Shown here one piece after another: positions 55,972 through 64,000 of a DNA stretch of 64,000 nt. The translations under genes and the position numbers were made by a program. Below the pieces are notes generated by a model. The model was not told where the DNA came from. It did not search any database and worked only from the letters and a program-made list of their open reading frames with translations. This DNA comes from Actinomycetes bacterium (GTDB lineage Bacteria; Actinomycetota; Acidimicrobiia; Acidimicrobiales; Acidimicrobilacustridaceae), in the NCBI GenBank assembly GCA_029782025.1, contig JAKOVR010000219.1, positions 62,001 through 126,000 on the forward strand, read 5' to 3'. Every line of letters starts with the position of its first letter. Position 1 is the stretch's first letter.

Positions 55972-57289
55972 CCCGTTCGACCCCGCGTCGGACCGCTACT
56001 ACGACCTCGGCGACCTCCGCCCCACGCCGCCGAGCGCCGGCGGGGCCCGGTTCGACGAGTTCGGCCCGATCGTCGACGACGAGGAGGGGTCCTGGAGCGA
56101 GTTCGGCAGCGCCGGCGGCGGGGGCGGCTCCGGTGGGTCGCTCGACGATCCGCTCCTGAAGGCCCGCCTCGCCCGCCTGGCGCCCCGTGTGTCGGTCGAA
56201 GCCGCCCTCGACGACGTGCACGCCAGCACGACCCGCCGTCGCATCAGGCGTCGGCTCACCGCCGTGGGGTCGGCGGCCGCCGTCCTGCTCGCCCTGTTCC
56301 TCCTGGTGAAGACCTGGCCGTCGGGGGGCGACGACCAGCTCATCGCCGCCGGCACGTCCACCACCAACACCTACCGGCGCAGCACCACGCCCCGCGGCTC
56401 GTTCTCGCCCGAGGAGCTCCCGTCCACGCTGCCCGACTTCAACCCGACGGGCACCTTCGCCCCGTTCACCCCCGGCAGCGCGCTCCCGGCCTTCCCGACC
56501 CCGCTCGTCCCGACGCCCACCCTCCCGGCCGTCACCACCACCACGGCCCAGGTCACGACCACCACCAAGGCGGTCACCACCACGACCAAGGCGCCCGAGG
56601 TCATCGTGGCCGTCAACCCGCAGTCCAGCGCCGTGGTGGGGGAGCGGGTCTACGTCGACATCGCCGTGCAGAACGCCACCTACGGCACGATCACCGTGGG
56701 CAGCGACTCGGCGTCGTGCACGCCCTTCGGTCGGGTCACCGCCGGCACCAGCGCCGACCCGGTGATCGGCGGTGGGGGCGGGTCGTTCAGCGGTGGCGCC
56801 GGGGTGAAGATCGAGGACCACCTCGCCGCCAACAACCTCACGCGGGCCTGGCTTCTGTCGCCGGCCTCCGTGCTCGACGGCGGCGGCTGCAACGGCCAGG
56901 TGTCCTTCACCACCCTCGCTGTGGGTGAGACCAAGACCGCCACGGTGGCCTTCGACGCCGACGGCCCTCCCGGTGAGCTCGTCGGGCTGACCGTCAACTT
57001 CACGCTGTCGTACCGGGAAGGCAACAACGCCACCTCGAAGTCGGTCAGCAAGACGGCTGCCCTCGGCTGGAACGACATCTCGACCCGCTCCTCCAACATG
57101 GCGGCGGTCTACAACACCCTGAACACCAACGCCACGGTCCGGGCCTTCCTCGACAACGCCGGAGCCACCTTCACGTTCTGGGGCGGGTTCCACCGCGGCG
57201 TGTGGGAGTTCCGGTTCACCCAGCAGGGCGGCGCCACCAAGACGGCGAAGATCGACCCCAGCACCGGATCGCTCCTGTCGTTCGGATGA
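55958..57289 (+). CDS. Membrane-anchored protein, candidate anti-sigma partner
   Basis: This 443-residue protein has a cytoplasmic N-terminus of about 100 residues with no zinc-binding anti-sigma motif, a helix segment VEAALDDVHASTTRRRIRRRL, a membrane helix (about 105-122), a Thr/Pro-rich linker with repeated TTTT, and an extracytoplasmic beta-rich domain carrying two Cys (SASCTPFG, GGGCNGQ). The 14-base overlap with the sigma gene suggests it controls that factor. I do not recognise the outer domain. Confidence 0.7.
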   Translation: MATHDPFDPASDRYYDLGDLRPTPPSAGGARFDEFGPIVDDEEGSWSEFGSAGGGGGSGGSLDDPLLKARLARLAPRVSVEAALDDVHASTTRRRIRRRLTAVGSAAAVLLALFLLVKTWPSGGDDQLIAAGTSTTNTYRRSTTPRGSFSPEELPSTLPDFNPTGTFAPFTPGSALPAFPTPLVPTPTLPAVTTTTAQVTTTTKAVTTTTKAPEVIVAVNPQSSAVVGERVYVDIAVQNATYGTITVGSDSASCTPFGRVTAGTSADPVIGGGGGSFSGGAGVKIEDHLAANNLTRAWLLSPASVLDGGGCNGQVSFTTLAVGETKTATVAFDADGPPGELVGLTVNFTLSYREGNNATSKSVSKTAALGWNDISTRSSNMAAVYNTLNTNATVRAFLDNAGATFTFWGGFHRGVWEFRFTQQGGATKTAKIDPSTGSLLSFG

Positions 57290-57321
57290 GCGCGGGTTCC
57301 GGTCGTCGCCGGCGCGCCGCC

Positions 57322-57327
57322 TAGGCT
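57322..57327 (+). promoter_or_regulatory. -10 element TAGGCT
   Basis: TAGGCT lies 9 bases before ATG 57337. Confidence 0.4.
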
Positions 57328-57336
57328 GGACACCGT

Positions 57337-58698
57337 ATGTCTGCCCCGGAGTACGTGCCCCGCCCCGCCGCCGAGAAGCCCCGGGTCTACGAGAGCCCGC
57401 CCCGCCGGCCCGACGGATGGCGCCAGACCCGACCGAGCGAGTTGCGCCGGGGCCAGCCGAGCGGCGGCCGGCTGGGCTCCCAGGGCCCCGACCAGGGCTA
57501 CGCCCTGCACCTCGCCCACCACTTCGACGACCGGCTGGTGCTCTCCGCCGGCGAGCACCACGACGACGTCGTGGCCGGGTGCCTCGGCGTGGCCACCAAG
57601 CGGGCCTCGCTCTTCGGTCGGGCCCCCGTGATCCACGACCTGACGGTGGCCTTCACCGTGTGGGGCTTCCTCGACCAGGCCCCCGCCGAGCTCGTCGGTC
57701 TCCGCCGCAGCCTCTTCGAGGCGGCCCACCACATCCACCACGACCACCTCCGGCGGGCCATCGCCGACTGCGTGCCCGAGGCCGTCCTCCGCCTCACCCC
57801 CGCCGAGGTGGAGGCCCAGCACCGCATCGACTGGCACACCTGCCTCGACATCCCCGCCGGCACCGCCCTCGCCCCGCCGGTGGCGCCCTCGTGGCCGGCC
57901 CCGGCCCCGGCCCCGGCCCCGGCCCCGGCGCCGGCGGCCGAGCTGCCCCCGGTGCCGTCGCTGCCGCCGATCGACGAGGCGTCCCGCACCACCCGCATGC
58001 CGGTGCCGCCGCCCGCCCCCGTGGCCGAGCCCGCGCCCGAGCCCGAACCGGTGGCGGTGGTCGAGCCCGAGCCGGTGCCGGCGGCCGAGCCCGCCGCTCG
58101 ACGCCTCAGCGACCTCGACGCGGTCGGCGTCGACCGGGCCGAGACGCTCCGGGTGGAGCGCGACGACCTGCGCGAAGCCCTGGCCGAAGCTCGGGCCCCC
58201 GAGGCCCCCGAGGCCCCGGCAGAGGAACCGGCGGCTCGATCGCGTCGCGCCGACCTCGATGCCGTGGGCGTCGACCGGGCCGAGACCCTCCGGCTCGAGC
58301 GCGACGACCTGCGCGACGCCCTGGCCGAAGCCCGGGCCCCGGAGGCCACGCCCGCCGACGCCCCCGCCGCACCGGAACCCGAAGCCCCGGAACCCGAAGC
58401 CCCGGAACCCGAGGCGCTCGAGGCCCCGCCCGCACCCGAGCCGTCCCCGGCCGAGGCGCCGGCGGCCGGCGGTGGCGGGTCGCTGTTCTCCAAAGCGGCG
58501 GCGGCCGAGCGCGACGCCACCGTCCAGCCGGCCGAGGTCCCCGAGGATCCCGCCCTCCGCAAGCCGATGCGGCCCGTGCCGGTGCGCAAGCCCCTCACCC
58601 ATCAGGACGAGGAGGAGGTGGCGCGCCTCCTGGCCCAGGCCCGCCGCGCCCTCCACAAGCCCAAGACCGAGACCGACCCCGACGACGCCGGCGCCTGA
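57337..58698 (+). CDS. Uncharacterised Pro/Ala/Glu-rich protein with an internal duplication
   Basis: This 453-residue protein has residues about 45-175 forming a soluble globular region (LHLAHHFDDRLVLSAGEHHDDVVAGCLGVATKRASLFGR...). The rest is Pro/Ala/Glu-rich (runs of PAPAPA and PEAPEPEA) and contains a duplicated charged helix: DLDAVGVDRAETLR followed by ERDDLR(E/D)ALAEARAPEA appears twice. The C-terminus (KPLTHQDEEEVARLLAQARRALHK) is another helix. No membrane segment or known domain was seen; a cytoplasmic scaffold is a guess. Confidence 0.7.
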   Translation: MSAPEYVPRPAAEKPRVYESPPRRPDGWRQTRPSELRRGQPSGGRLGSQGPDQGYALHLAHHFDDRLVLSAGEHHDDVVAGCLGVATKRASLFGRAPVIHDLTVAFTVWGFLDQAPAELVGLRRSLFEAAHHIHHDHLRRAIADCVPEAVLRLTPAEVEAQHRIDWHTCLDIPAGTALAPPVAPSWPAPAPAPAPAPAPAAELPPVPSLPPIDEASRTTRMPVPPPAPVAEPAPEPEPVAVVEPEPVPAAEPAARRLSDLDAVGVDRAETLRVERDDLREALAEARAPEAPEAPAEEPAARSRRADLDAVGVDRAETLRLERDDLRDALAEARAPEATPADAPAAPEPEAPEPEAPEPEALEAPPAPEPSPAEAPAAGGGGSLFSKAAAAERDATVQPAEVPEDPALRKPMRPVPVRKPLTHQDEEEVARLLAQARRALHKPKTETDPDDAGA

Positions 58699-58705
58699 CC
58701 CGGGG

Positions 58706-59722
58706 TCAGGGCCGGATGTCGATCGGCGTGCCGAGCGGGAGCCGGCCGGCCAAGAGCGTCACCACGTCGTTCGTCATGCGGACGCAGCCGTTGGAGCTGC
58801 GGGTCCCGATGAGGCCGGGCAGGTTCGTCCCGTGGAAGGCGATCACCGGGAGGTGCCCGTCGAAGAGGTCCATGGCCTCGCTGTAGCCGTTGGTCGACAG
58901 CACCCACGGCCCGTAGGACCCGCCGGCCCAGGACTGCTGCTCCTTGTCGTTGAGGTAGAACCGGCCGGTCGGCGTGGGCGTGCGGGGGGTGCCCGTGACG
59001 ACCTTGGTGTCGGCCAGCACCTGGTTCCCCTCGTAGACCACGAGCCGGTAGTCGGAGAGGGTCAGCTCCATCCGGAACGTGGTCGTCGTGATCCGCACCT
59101 GGTCGGCCCGGACCCACCCCTCGGTGTGGTTGGGCCGGGCGGGGAGCAGCACCTTCACCCACGGTCCGCTCCGCCCGGTCACGAGGAAGGTCATCGGGTG
59201 CTTGAAGTAGGTCGGGTTGCTGAAGGCCCAGCCGAGCGTGGTGCGGCGGCTGCCGGCCGAGGCGAAACCGAACCGCGGGATGTCGGGGAGGTCGGAGCGT
59301 CGGCCCGAGCCGTTGGCGGGCGGTTCGACGGTGCGTTGCGGCTCGGTGGTCGGGGTGGTGCCGCACCGGGGCGGGCCGCTCGGCCCGGTGCCCTTCTTCG
59401 CCACCACCTCGATCTCGCACCCGATGGCGGTGGCGATCTCGTAGGTGTCGGGCGGGAGGCTGGACGGGTCGAGCGCCTCCTCGTCGTCGCCGCCCTCCGG
59501 TGCCGTCCCGGGCGTGGTGCCGTCCGTGCCGGGCGGGGCGGTGCCGACGGTGCCGTCGGTGCCGGGCGGGGCCGTGCCCGCGGCCGTGCCCGCCCCGCCT
59601 CGACCATCGTCGCTGACCGGTCCGTCGCCGCCGCAGGACGCGGCCATACCCACCAGCAGGGCCGTGAGCGCCACGGCCGCCAGGGCGAGGGCCCGGCGGG
59701 AGGGCGCGAGTGGGCGGGGCAC
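58706..59722 (-). CDS. Second lipoprotein L,D-transpeptidase (YkuD domain)
   Basis: This 338-residue lipoprotein has a signal sequence ending ...GMAASCGGDG (lipobox), a Gly/Thr-rich low-complexity linker with repeated PPGTDGT, an SH3-like segment (FLVTGRSGPWVKVLLPARPNHTEGWVRADQV), and the YkuD domain with HGTN and SSNGCVRMTND (catalytic Cys). It acts outside the membrane on peptidoglycan. It shares layout but little linker sequence with the 15716 protein. The start is GTG 59722, 6 bases after TAGATT. Confidence 0.92.
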   Translation of the reverse strand: MPRPLAPSRRALALAAVALTALLVGMAASCGGDGPVSDDGRGGAGTAAGTAPPGTDGTVGTAPPGTDGTTPGTAPEGGDDEEALDPSSLPPDTYEIATAIGCEIEVVAKKGTGPSGPPRCGTTPTTEPQRTVEPPANGSGRRSDLPDIPRFGFASAGSRRTTLGWAFSNPTYFKHPMTFLVTGRSGPWVKVLLPARPNHTEGWVRADQVRITTTTFRMELTLSDYRLVVYEGNQVLADTKVVTGTPRTPTPTGRFYLNDKEQQSWAGGSYGPWVLSTNGYSEAMDLFDGHLPVIAFHGTNLPGLIGTRSSNGCVRMTNDVVTLLAGRLPLGTPIDIRP

Positions 59723-59728
59723 GGGGCG

Positions 59729-59734
59729 AATCTA
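59729..59734 (-). promoter_or_regulatory. -10 element TAGATT of the transpeptidase gene
   Basis: Minus-strand TAGATT lies 6 bases from GTG 59722, divergent from gltX. Confidence 0.5.
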
Positions 59735-59771
59735 TCGGTCCCCCTCCTTCGTCGGCCCGCGCCCCCGCCGG

Positions 59772-59777
59772 TACGAT
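59772..59777 (+). promoter_or_regulatory. -10 element TACGAT of gltX
   Basis: TACGAT lies 6 bases before GTG 59784; leaderless by inference. Confidence 0.5.
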
Positions 59778-59783
59778 GCCGCC

Positions 59784-61202
59784 GTGCCCGACCCCGCCGT
59801 CCGTTGCCGCTTCGCCCCGTCTCCCACCGGGTACCTCCACCTGGGCGGGGCCCGTACCGCCCTGTTCAACTGGCTGACGGCCCGCCACCACGGCGGCCAG
59901 ATGCTGCTGCGGATCGAGGACACCGACGCCGACCGCAGCCAGCCCGAACTGGTCGACCTGATCTTCCGCACCCTCACCTGGCTCGGCATCGACTGGGACG
60001 GCGAGGTCGTCCACCAGTCGAGCCGGGGCGAGGCCCACCGGGCCGCCGTCGGCCGTCTCCTCGACGAGGGCCGGGCCTACTGGTGCTCCTGCACCCGCGA
60101 CGAGATCGACGCCCGGGCCAAGGAGCGGGGCGGCAAGCCCGGCTACGACGGCCACTGCCGCGACCGGGGGCTCGGGCCCGACCCGACCCACGTCGTGCGC
60201 TTCCGCGTGCCCGACGACGGCGAGACGGTGGTCCGCGACCTGATCCGGGGCGACGTCCACTTCGCCAACCACGAGCTCGAGGACTTCGTGGTGCAGCGCT
60301 CCAACGGTCACCCCATGTTCGTGATGGCCAATGCCGTCGACGACATCGACATGGCCATCACCCACGTCATCCGGGGCGAGGACCTCCTCCCGGCGACCCC
60401 GAAGATCAACCTCATCCGGGCCGGCCTGGGCGAGGCGACCACGCCCGTCTTCGCCCACCTGCCGCTGATCGTGAACGAGAAGCGCCAGAAGCTGTCCAAG
60501 CGCCGCGACGACGTGGCCGTGGAGGACTACCAGGCCCGCGGGTTCCTCCCGGAGGCCATGCGCAACTACCTCGCCACCCTCGGGTGGGGGCCACCCGACG
60601 GCGTGGAGATCCGGCCCATCGAGGAGATCGTGGCGCTGTTCCGGCTGGAGGACGTCACCAAGTCGAGCGCCTTCTTCGACGTGAAGAAGCTCGAGGCCTT
60701 CAACGGCGAGTACATCCGGGCCCTCGGCCTCGGCGACTTCGTGGAGCGCTCGCTGCCGTTCCTCACCACCGCCTTCGCTCCCGGCCCGGGCATGGTGCTC
60801 GACGAGGACACCTTCGTGGCCATCGCCCCCCACGTGCAGGAGCGGGTGCGGGTGCTGGGCGAGATCCCTGAGATGGTCGAGTTCCTCTTCCGTGAGATCT
60901 CCGTCGACGGCGACGCCTGGGCCAAGACCATGGAGAAGGACCCGGCCCTGGCCGTGCAGATGCTCGACGCCGCCATCGACCTGTTGGCCGCCCTGCCCGA
61001 CTGGACGGCGACGGCGATCAACGACGCCGTGATCGGCTACGCCGACGCCCGCGAGATCTCCCGCAAGAAGGCCCAGGCCCCGGTGCGGGTTGCCATCACC
61101 GGCCGCACCGTGGGGCCACCGCTGTGGGAGTCGATGGAGGTGCTGGGACGCGACCGGTCGCTCGAGCGGCTGCGGGAGGCCCGGGCGCAGCTGCCGGCCT
61201 AG
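59784..61202 (+). CDS. gltX: Glutamyl-tRNA synthetase
   Basis: This 472-residue class I aminoacyl-tRNA synthetase has the HIGH-type motif FAPSPTGYLHLGGAR, KMSKS-type motif KRQKLSKRRDD, and the C-terminal all-helical anticodon-binding half. In most actinobacteria GluRS also mischarges tRNA-Gln, which is then amidated by GatCAB. The tRNA-Gln and tRNA-Glu genes lie only 2 kb downstream. GTG 59784 begins VPDPAVRCRFAPSPTG, the usual distance to the motif. Confidence 0.97.
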   Translation: MPDPAVRCRFAPSPTGYLHLGGARTALFNWLTARHHGGQMLLRIEDTDADRSQPELVDLIFRTLTWLGIDWDGEVVHQSSRGEAHRAAVGRLLDEGRAYWCSCTRDEIDARAKERGGKPGYDGHCRDRGLGPDPTHVVRFRVPDDGETVVRDLIRGDVHFANHELEDFVVQRSNGHPMFVMANAVDDIDMAITHVIRGEDLLPATPKINLIRAGLGEATTPVFAHLPLIVNEKRQKLSKRRDDVAVEDYQARGFLPEAMRNYLATLGWGPPDGVEIRPIEEIVALFRLEDVTKSSAFFDVKKLEAFNGEYIRALGLGDFVERSLPFLTTAFAPGPGMVLDEDTFVAIAPHVQERVRVLGEIPEMVEFLFREISVDGDAWAKTMEKDPALAVQMLDAAIDLLAALPDWTATAINDAVIGYADAREISRKKAQAPVRVAITGRTVGPPLWESMEVLGRDRSLERLREARAQLPA

Positions 61203-61226
61203 CCGCGCCGCCCGGGAGACGTCGTC

Positions 61227-61847
61227 GTGCCGGTCCGGCGGGTGTTGCGGTGGAGCCGCCGGCTCGCCTACCTCTGGTTCGCGCTGCTCGCCCTGGCGTC
61301 CTATGTGGTCGTCACCGCGGTGCAGGTGGTGCTGGCCAGCCGGGAGGACGACCGCCGGCCGTCGGCCGCCATCATCGTGTCGGGGGCGGCGCAGTGGAAC
61401 GGCAAGCCCTCGCCGGTGCTCCAGCAGCGCCTCGACCACGCCGTCGACCTCTACAAGGCCGGCGTCGCCCCGATGGTGATCGTCACCGGCGGCAAGCAGT
61501 CCGGCGACAAGGTCACCCAGGGCGTCGCCGGCTTCCAGTACCTCCGCGGCAAAGGCGTCCCCGAGAAGGCCATCAAGGTGGAGGTCGACGGCACCAACAC
61601 CTACGAGGAGCTCTCGGCCTCGGCGCTGATCGTGCGCAACGCCGGCGGCGGGGCCAACGCGTCGGTCACGATCGTCAGCGACGGCTACCACATGCTGCGC
61701 GTCCGCGACATCGGCGGCGAGCTCGGCCTCGACGCCCGGGGCTCGCCCTCGTCCTCCGACCTCTCCCCGGCGTCGGTGGCGCGAGAGGCGCTGGCCGTGG
61801 CCGGCGGACGGATCGTGCAGTTCCGGCGACTGTCGGCCTGGGCATGA
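61227..61847 (+). CDS. DUF218 (YdcF/SanA-like) membrane-anchored protein
   Basis: This 206-residue protein has one N-terminal membrane helix (LAYLWFALLALASYVVVTAVQVVL), then the DUF218 core: AAIIVSGAAQWNGKPSPVLQQRLDHAVDLYKAGVAPMVIVTGGK, EVDGTNTYEELSASALIV, and VTIVSDGYHMLRVRDIGGELGL. Members are linked to envelope integrity (SanA). The start is GTG 61227; it overlaps the next gene as ATGA. Confidence 0.92.
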   Translation: MPVRRVLRWSRRLAYLWFALLALASYVVVTAVQVVLASREDDRRPSAAIIVSGAAQWNGKPSPVLQQRLDHAVDLYKAGVAPMVIVTGGKQSGDKVTQGVAGFQYLRGKGVPEKAIKVEVDGTNTYEELSASALIVRNAGGGANASVTIVSDGYHMLRVRDIGGELGLDARGSPSSSDLSPASVAREALAVAGGRIVQFRRLSAWA

Positions 61848-63115
61848 CCGCGGCCGCCGAGCGCCCGGCCGGCCGGTCCTGGGTGCGATGGGCGGGGCTG
61901 ACGGCGGCCGTCGTGGTCGTGACCCGTCTCGCGCTGGTGGCCATCCTGGCCGCGGCGACCCACGGCGCCGACTACGCCGACGACCCGGCCATGCACCTGC
62001 AGATGACCGCGCACCCGCTGGTGATCCTGCGGGGCGACACCCTCGAGTTCGGCCAGCACCCGGTGCTGTTGCCGGTGGTCGAGTGGGTGCTGTTCCGGCC
62101 CTTCCGATGGGCCGGCGCCTTCTGGTCGGTGCGCCTCGGCTACCTGGTGGCCGAGGCGGTGCTGGCCGCGGCCCTGGTCGCCCTGCTGTGGGACGGTACC
62201 GAGCGCACCGCCCGCCGCGTCGCCGTCCTGGCCGTCGCCTCCCCGGTGTTCTGGATGACGTCGGTGGTGATGGCCCAGGACGAGGTGATCGCCGCCGCCT
62301 TCCTGGCCGCGGCGCTGGCGCTGTGGGTGCGGGGCCGGCTGACCGCCGCGGTGGCGGTGCTCGGGGTCGGCGTGGCTGCGGCCAAGGTGTTCCTGCTGCT
62401 GCCGCTGCTGGCCCTCGTCGTCCTCGGCCCGGCCGTGGCCCGGTGGCGCCGCGCCCTGCTCGGCGGGGCGCTGGCCCTCGTGCCCTACGCCGTGGCCGCG
62501 GTGGAGGCCCGCCGGCGCGGCTACCCGATGCCGCTGTCGGGCTTCGAGCCCGGGGCCGCGTTCAGCATCACCCCGTGGGCCCTCGCCGTCGACGCCAAGA
62601 CGCTCACCGTGGCCGACGCCAAGGCCATCTCGCTGCCGATCGCCGCCGGGCTGGCGCTGGTGCCGCTGGCGCTGGCGTGGTGGCGCGGCCGCGGGGTTGG
62701 CGACGGTGGGCGAGGGGTGGCGGACCGCACGCTCGGGGCGGTGACGGCGGCCATGCTCCTGTGGTTCTTCGTGGCCTTCTACCACGTGAACCCCGAGTAC
62801 CTGATCCTGGCGGCCGTGCCGCTGGCCCTGGCCATGGGGGTCGGGGTGGGCGTCGGGCGGAGCGTCGTGGTCGTCCACGCCGTGCTCGCCGTGCCATGGC
62901 TGGTGAACCTGTTCTTCGGCGTGGCCAACGCCGACGCCACCTCGGCCACCGGCGGCAAGCGCACCCTGGCCGACGCCTACCACCGGGTGATCCCGCTCGA
63001 TCCGGTGACCGGCCAGCGGGCCTCGATCGTGGTCTCGAGCCTGCTCCTCGCCGGCCTGGCCGTGGGCTGCACCGTCCGCGGATCCGGTTTCCGCAGGTCA
63101 ACGCCCGCTGACTAA
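61844..63115 (+). CDS. Polytopic membrane protein, possible GT-87/PIG-M-like mannosyltransferase
   Basis: This 423-residue protein has about ten membrane helices. An acidic loop after TM1 (HGADYADDPAMHLQMTAHPLVI) and the segment MTSVVMAQDEVIAAAFLAAALALWVRGR resemble polyprenol-phosphate-dependent glycosyltransferases of the GT-C class, where an early Asp is catalytic. FYHVNPEYLILAAVPLALA near the end fits the same class. The assignment is tentative. It is translationally coupled to the DUF218 protein, so both may serve the envelope. Confidence 0.65.
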   Translation: MTAAAERPAGRSWVRWAGLTAAVVVVTRLALVAILAAATHGADYADDPAMHLQMTAHPLVILRGDTLEFGQHPVLLPVVEWVLFRPFRWAGAFWSVRLGYLVAEAVLAAALVALLWDGTERTARRVAVLAVASPVFWMTSVVMAQDEVIAAAFLAAALALWVRGRLTAAVAVLGVGVAAAKVFLLLPLLALVVLGPAVARWRRALLGGALALVPYAVAAVEARRRGYPMPLSGFEPGAAFSITPWALAVDAKTLTVADAKAISLPIAAGLALVPLALAWWRGRGVGDGGRGVADRTLGAVTAAMLLWFFVAFYHVNPEYLILAAVPLALAMGVGVGVGRSVVVVHAVLAVPWLVNLFFGVANADATSATGGKRTLADAYHRVIPLDPVTGQRASIVVSSLLLAGLAVGCTVRGSGFRRSTPAD

Positions 63116-63133
63116 TGTCTCCCCGCTACCCGT

Positions 63134-63205
63134 TCGGGGGTGGTGTAATCGGTAACACAGGTGATTCTGGTTCATCTATTGGGGGTTCGAGTCCTCCCCC
63201 CCGAG
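63134..63205 (+). tRNA. tRNA-Gln (CUG)
   Basis: A full cloverleaf: acceptor TCGGGGG/CCCCCGA, D-arm GTGT...ACAC, anticodon stem GGTGA/TCATC with loop TTCTGGT (anticodon CTG), 4-base variable loop, and T-arm with loop TTCGAGT. Discriminator G; CCA is not encoded. Confidence 0.96.
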
Positions 63206-63251
63206 CTTCGCCCGGCGCCAGCGCGGCTGGTACCGTGCACAACTTCATCCG

Positions 63252-63327
63252 GCCCCCATCGTCTAGAGGCCTAGGACACCACCCTCTCAAGGTGGCGACA
63301 CGGGTTCAAATCCCGTTGGGGGTGCCA
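63252..63327 (+). tRNA. tRNA-Glu (CUC)
   Basis: Acceptor GCCCCCA/TGGGGGT (first pair G-U), D-arm GTC...GAC, anticodon stem CCACC/GGTGG with loop CTCTCAA (anticodon CTC), and T-arm ACGGG/CCCGT with loop TTCAAAT. Discriminator G, with CCA encoded at 63325-63327. It lies 46 bp after tRNA-Gln. Confidence 0.96.
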
Positions 63328-63369
63328 AGCAAGTCAAGATCGGGGGCGGCCGATCGTCGGGCTGGTTGG

Positions 63370-63375
63370 TACGGT
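63370..63375 (+). promoter_or_regulatory. -10 element TACGGT
   Basis: TACGGT lies 6 bases before ATG 63382. Confidence 0.45.
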
Positions 63376-63381
63376 GCCGCG

Positions 63382-64000
63382 ATGCCGCGGTCATCCGAGG
63401 ACGCCCCGAGTGAAGGCGATCCCGGCTGGAACCCTGCGCTCGACCTGTACCGCCGGATGATGGCCGAGCCCGGCGGCGGTGAGCACACGGTCGAGGCGGC
63501 CATTGCCGGGCACTCGTTCGCCATCCCGACGGCGTCGGCGCTCGGGGCGATCGCGCAGGTCTCGCCGTCGGGTGTGGTCGAGCTCGGTGCCGGGACCGGG
63601 TACTGGGCCCGGCTGCTCAGCGACGCCGGCGTCGACGTGCTCGCCTTCGACGTCGCCCCGGCCAACACGCCCGAGAGTCGGTGGTTCGACTCGACCGAGC
63701 CCTGGTACCCGGTCTCGGTCGGCGACGAGGCGTCGGTGGCCGCGCATCCGGACCGCACCCTGCTGCTGGTCTGGCCGACTCGGGACGAGACGTGGCCGGC
63801 CGACGCCCTCGACCTGTTCCACGAGGCCGGCGGGTCGACCGTCGTGTACGTCGGCGAACCGGCCGGCGGTCGCACGGGCGACGACCGGTTCCACGCCCGG
63901 CTCGGCAATCACGACCACTGCCATGCCTGCGCGTACGGGGTCGTGACCGTGCCGTGCATCTGCGACATCGAACCGCAGTGGGAGCGCCAGCGCTCCGTCG
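63382..64000 (+). CDS. SAM-methyltransferase-like protein (3' partial)
   Basis: The frame is open from ATG 63382 to the right edge (206 codons) with no stop, so the gene continues beyond the window. The translated start reads MPRSSEDAPSEGDPGWNPAL. The central GVVELGAGTGYWARLLSDAGVDVLAFDVAPAN is motif I plus the strand-2 acid of a Rossmann methyltransferase, followed by LLLVWPTRDETWPADALD and VVYVGEPAGG. The visible tail has several Cys/His (HDHCHACAYG, PCICDIEPQW) that could be structural. A TACGGT -10 stands 6 bases before the ATG. Confidence 0.8.
   Translation, partial: MPRSSEDAPSEGDPGWNPALDLYRRMMAEPGGGEHTVEAAIAGHSFAIPTASALGAIAQVSPSGVVELGAGTGYWARLLSDAGVDVLAFDVAPANTPESRWFDSTEPWYPVSVGDEASVAAHPDRTLLLVWPTRDETWPADALDLFHEAGGSTVVYVGEPAGGRTGDDRFHARLGNHDHCHACAYGVVTVPCICDIEPQWERQRSV

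Noticed and set aside
57895..57950. GGCCCC tandem repeats as a non-coding repeat element
   Set aside because: They encode a PAPAPA run inside a continuous gene.
58602..61691. 1029-codon leftward open frame
   Set aside because: It is a GC-rich shadow covering the antisense of gltX and part of the transpeptidase gene; only the transpeptidase is supported, in its own frame.

Overview
The window is very GC-rich, densely packed DNA from an actinobacterium. A member of the Acidimicrobiia is my best guess, but no rRNA is present to settle it. Supporting signs are many GTG starts, a PASTA-type Ser/Thr kinase, lipoprotein L,D-transpeptidases, a MurA with Asp in place of the catalytic Cys, an IclR regulator divergent from leuCD, and at least fifteen genes whose only visible start signal is a TANNNT hexamer 6-9 bases before the start codon (leaderless transcription).

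Bases 1 to about 7460 are the right part of an integrative element, visibly richer in A/T. It carries a DNA adenine methylase cut by the left edge, a tyrosine integrase and a serine recombinase in one transcript, and a leftward set of small genes (excisionase, winged-helix protein, two paralogous small proteins, one unknown). It ends at a 28-base copy of a tRNA 3' end (7433-7460), read here as attR; the intact tRNA should lie left of the window. Immediately outside (7558-9706) stand three PIN-toxin modules in a row, each with a different antitoxin type and two with clear palindromic operators.

From 9810 onward the content is ordinary chromosome: an ECF sigma factor, an amidohydrolase-like protein, a two-component system with a DUF4173 membrane protein, L,D-transpeptidase, MFS transporter, murA, an Nfu-type protein, a MeaB-type GTPase, mscL, enoyl-CoA hydratase, a zinc-finger rhomboid, and a block of DUF4129 / DUF4350 / MoxR / DUF58 genes with SpoIIM and RDD membrane proteins nearby (25461-33400). 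A cysteine desulfurase is coupled to mnmA (tRNA thiolation), followed by a MetE-like protein, ligA, a HAD protein and the PASTA kinase.

Branched-chain amino acid synthesis is split in two. leuC-leuD (leftward) faces an IclR regulator across a palindrome that holds leuC's -10. leuB-ilvE-cimA (rightward) is preceded by a 13-residue leader peptide with a VVVII run, a hairpin and an intrinsic terminator, which is a textbook attenuator layout. The right end holds an ECF sigma factor with a membrane-anchored partner, a second L,D-transpeptidase, gltX, a DUF218 protein, a polytopic membrane protein, tRNA-Gln(CUG), tRNA-Glu(CUC), and a methyltransferase-like gene cut by the right edge.

Four copies of a 44-49 bp palindromic element with a shared TGGGTGCG outer arm are scattered between genes. 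Two are the same sequence in opposite orientation, apart from one loop base, and one of these supplies the leuB stop codon. No CRISPR array and no insertion-sequence transposase were seen.
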